64,000 nucleotides of DNA from NCBI GenBank assembly GCA_964447015.1, contig CAYUQU010000008.1, positions 5,239 to 69,238 of the forward strand. Reading direction: 5' to 3'. A program made the translations under genes and the position numbers. The notes below the pieces were generated by a model. The model searched no databases. It had not been told where the DNA came from and was given only the letters and a program-made list of their open reading frames with translations. Shown piece after piece: positions 62,717 to 64,000 of the stretch. Each line of letters begins with the position of its first letter. Positions within the stretch are counted from its first letter, which is position 1. The DNA is from Wandonia sp964447015. GTDB taxonomy: Bacteria > Bacteroidota > Bacteroidia > Flavobacteriales_D > Crocinitomicaceae.

Positions 62717-62902
62717 ATGACAGAACAAGAAATGTTAACAAAAATGGCAGAGCTTAAAACAAAGCTCACAGGAAACATCTTTGAGGATGGTGAGATTATG
62801 CAAGAAATTTACGAGCTGAAGAAAACGTTAAGGCCAGAAATTGAAACAAATCCTGAGCTTGATGATTTTGATGATGAAGGGTGTTTGTACTGTGGAAGTT
62901 AG
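62717..62902 (+). CDS. Small acidic protein with C-terminal CxxC, unknown
   Basis: A 61-residue protein that is largely predicted helical (EQEMLTKMAELKTKL, IFEDGEIMQEIYELKKTL), then a very acidic linker (ELDDFDDEG) and a terminal CLYCGS with a CxxC. It may bind metal or form a redox pair. It lies 11 bp after gldH and is probably in the same transcript. No family is recognised. Its good codon structure and position after gldH support it as a real gene, but its short length keeps the confidence moderate. Confidence 0.65.
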   Translation: MTEQEMLTKMAELKTKLTGNIFEDGEIMQEIYELKKTLRPEIETNPELDDFDDEGCLYCGS

Positions 62903-62911
62903 TCCCACAGG

Positions 62912-64000
62912 TTATGCCACATATTCATCCAGTTCAATAAAAAAGGAGCTTCCTTCTTCTGAACTTTCAAAATAAATAGTCCCCTTGTGCGACTCTACAA
63001 TCTGTTTTACCATTGCTAATCCAAGCCCCATTCCAGTCGATTTAGTGGTGAAGTTTGGAGCAAAAATCTTCTCCCTCATTTCTTCAGGGATTCCCGAACC
63101 GTTGTCCTGAACAGACATAATTACCTTGTGTTCCACAACCTCAACACGAATCAAAATATGGCCCTTTCTGTCTTCAGGAATAGCTTGAACGGCATTTTTA
63201 ACTAAATTATTAAAAGCCCTAATCATAAGGTCTTTATCAGCTAAAATATAAACCTCTTTTTGAGCAAATTCCGTTTCTATCGATGTATTAGCCGCATCGT
63301 GAAAAGTATCAGCTACGTGGTTGATTATCGCGATAATGTTTATTTTTTCCTCCTTTGGCTTAGGAAGTTTGGCGAAATTAGAAAACTCATTTGCAATTAC
63401 CGTAAGCGCATCAATTTGTTCAATAATAGACTGTGCAACATGGTTCAAACGCTCTTGAGCATCAGGGTCTTTTGGATCGAAAGAGCGCTGTAAATGTTGA
63501 AGGCGAAGCTTCATCGGTGTGAGTGGGTTTTTTATTTCGTGTGCCACCTGTTTTGCCATTTCTCTCCACGCCACCTCTCGCTCAGTTTTTGCCAATAGAA
63601 TTGTATTTTCCTGCAACTCTTTCAACTTTGCATTATATTCTTCTACAAGCGCCCCGATTTCATCATTTCCTCGATAAGAAATAGGAGTGTTTGCCTTGCC
63701 AAGTTTTAGCTCAGCTAAACTCGTTTGAATAAGCTTTAGTGGCTCAGTAATTCTATTTGTAACAAATACCGCCACTACGATACTTAGCGCGAGCAAAAGG
63801 ACGAAAATATTGATGATGGCAGATAAGAATCCCGCGATTTCATTTTCGAATTCATTCTGCTTCGCAAAATACGGAAGATTAATATAAGCAATAACTTCAT
63901 CATAATTGTTTTGAAGTGGAATGTATGCAGACAAATAGTTTAAAGAACCAATCATTTCTTCGTGGATATACACACTTTTTTTCTTAAAACCGATATTCCT
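62912..64000 (-). CDS. HAMP-domain sensor histidine kinase, partial (N-terminus beyond window)
   Basis: The frame is open to the right edge (nine codons beyond the first GTG at 63973), so the N-terminal sensor and first membrane helix are missing. In the visible 362 residues: the end of a periplasmic domain (ASYIPLQNNYDE-like sequence), a membrane helix (NIFVLLLALSIVVAVFVTNR), a HAMP domain, then HisKA with REMAKQVAHEIKNPLTPMKL (acceptor His) and an ATPase domain with NAVQAIPE, DNGSGIPEEMREKIFAPNF and TGMGLGLAMVKQIV. It resembles NtrY-type kinases. It is convergent with the small CxxC gene, 9 bp apart. Confidence 0.9.
   Translation of the reverse strand, partial: RNIGFKKKSVYIHEEMIGSLNYLSAYIPLQNNYDEVIAYINLPYFAKQNEFENEIAGFLSAIINIFVLLLALSIVVAVFVTNRITEPLKLIQTSLAELKLGKANTPISYRGNDEIGALVEEYNAKLKELQENTILLAKTEREVAWREMAKQVAHEIKNPLTPMKLRLQHLQRSFDPKDPDAQERLNHVAQSIIEQIDALTVIANEFSNFAKLPKPKEEKINIIAIINHVADTFHDAANTSIETEFAQKEVYILADKDLMIRAFNNLVKNAVQAIPEDRKGHILIRVEVVEHKVIMSVQDNGSGIPEEMREKIFAPNFTTKSTGMGLGLAMVKQIVESHKGTIYFESSEEGSSFFIELDEYVA

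Noticed and set aside
1..64000. CRISPR arrays, insertion sequences, prophage, rRNA
   Set aside because: I saw no direct repeat-spacer pattern, transposase, integrase, phage structural gene or rRNA. Only one tRNA was found.

Overview
The window is AT-rich and comes from a member of the Bacteroidota, most likely the Flavobacteriales. The evidence is: type IX secretion (T9SS) C-terminal sorting domains on at least three proteins; a GldH gliding lipoprotein beside a PSP1/RicT protein; the long insertion-bearing form of IspG; a DUF4175 protein; TAnnTTTG promoter boxes, once with a TTTG box exactly 19 nt upstream; and little Shine-Dalgarno sequence. No transposase, phage gene, CRISPR array or rRNA was seen. 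I cannot fix the family or genus from the sequence alone.

Layout. 0-1.2 kb: the start of a Cys/Met-metabolism PLP enzyme, divergent from an Lrp/AsnC regulator. 1.3-12.4 kb: a class A penicillin-binding protein, then the two subunits of a 3-oxoacid CoA-transferase separated by two large membrane glycosyltransferase-like (GT-C) genes and followed by two more, and a small CxxC membrane protein. 12.5-18.4 kb: fbp, mfd, a lipoprotein asparaginase and an S4 RNA-binding protein. 18.6-24.4 kb: a T9SS cargo protein, the methionine salvage operon mtnB-mtnD-mtnC-mtnA and a CrtI/CrtD-like desaturase. 24.4-33 kb (minus strand): three small envelope proteins, then a tightly coupled four-gene unit made of a LysM protein resembling an inactive MltD, two SGNH hydrolases and an MBOAT O-acyltransferase. 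33-37 kb: ispG and a two-gene multicopper oxidase set. 37.3-44.3 kb (minus strand): a methyltransferase, mnmG, ybeY, an RsbW-like ATPase and DUF4175. 44.4-47.2 kb: gltX, folB, tRNA-Cys and an outer-membrane protein. 47.2-53.4 kb: an aminotransferase, an ECF sigma factor with a membrane partner carrying a T9SS-like C-terminus, a TlpA-like protein, an M28 peptidase and rpiB. 54-63 kb (plus strand): a MORN-like repeat protein, a histidine kinase and LytTR regulator, an ALDH7-type dehydrogenase, RicT, GldH and a small CxxC protein. The window ends in a partial HAMP histidine kinase.

The most notable non-coding signals are three near-perfect parS palindromes (one mismatch each to TGTTTCACGTGAAACA) around mnmG at 38.2 and 40.1 kb, and a 533-bp, very AT-rich region at 53.4-54.0 kb with two perfect DnaA boxes. 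At that region gene orientation switches from mostly minus to mostly plus, and small hand counts suggest that G/C skew switches too. Together these suggest the window lies at or near the chromosomal replication origin; this is an inference.

The best candidates for an under-described system are the LysM / SGNH / SGNH / MBOAT envelope acylation unit, the GT-C family sharing a DANNHxLN motif around the CoA-transferase genes, and the ECF sigma / T9SS-tailed membrane protein pair.
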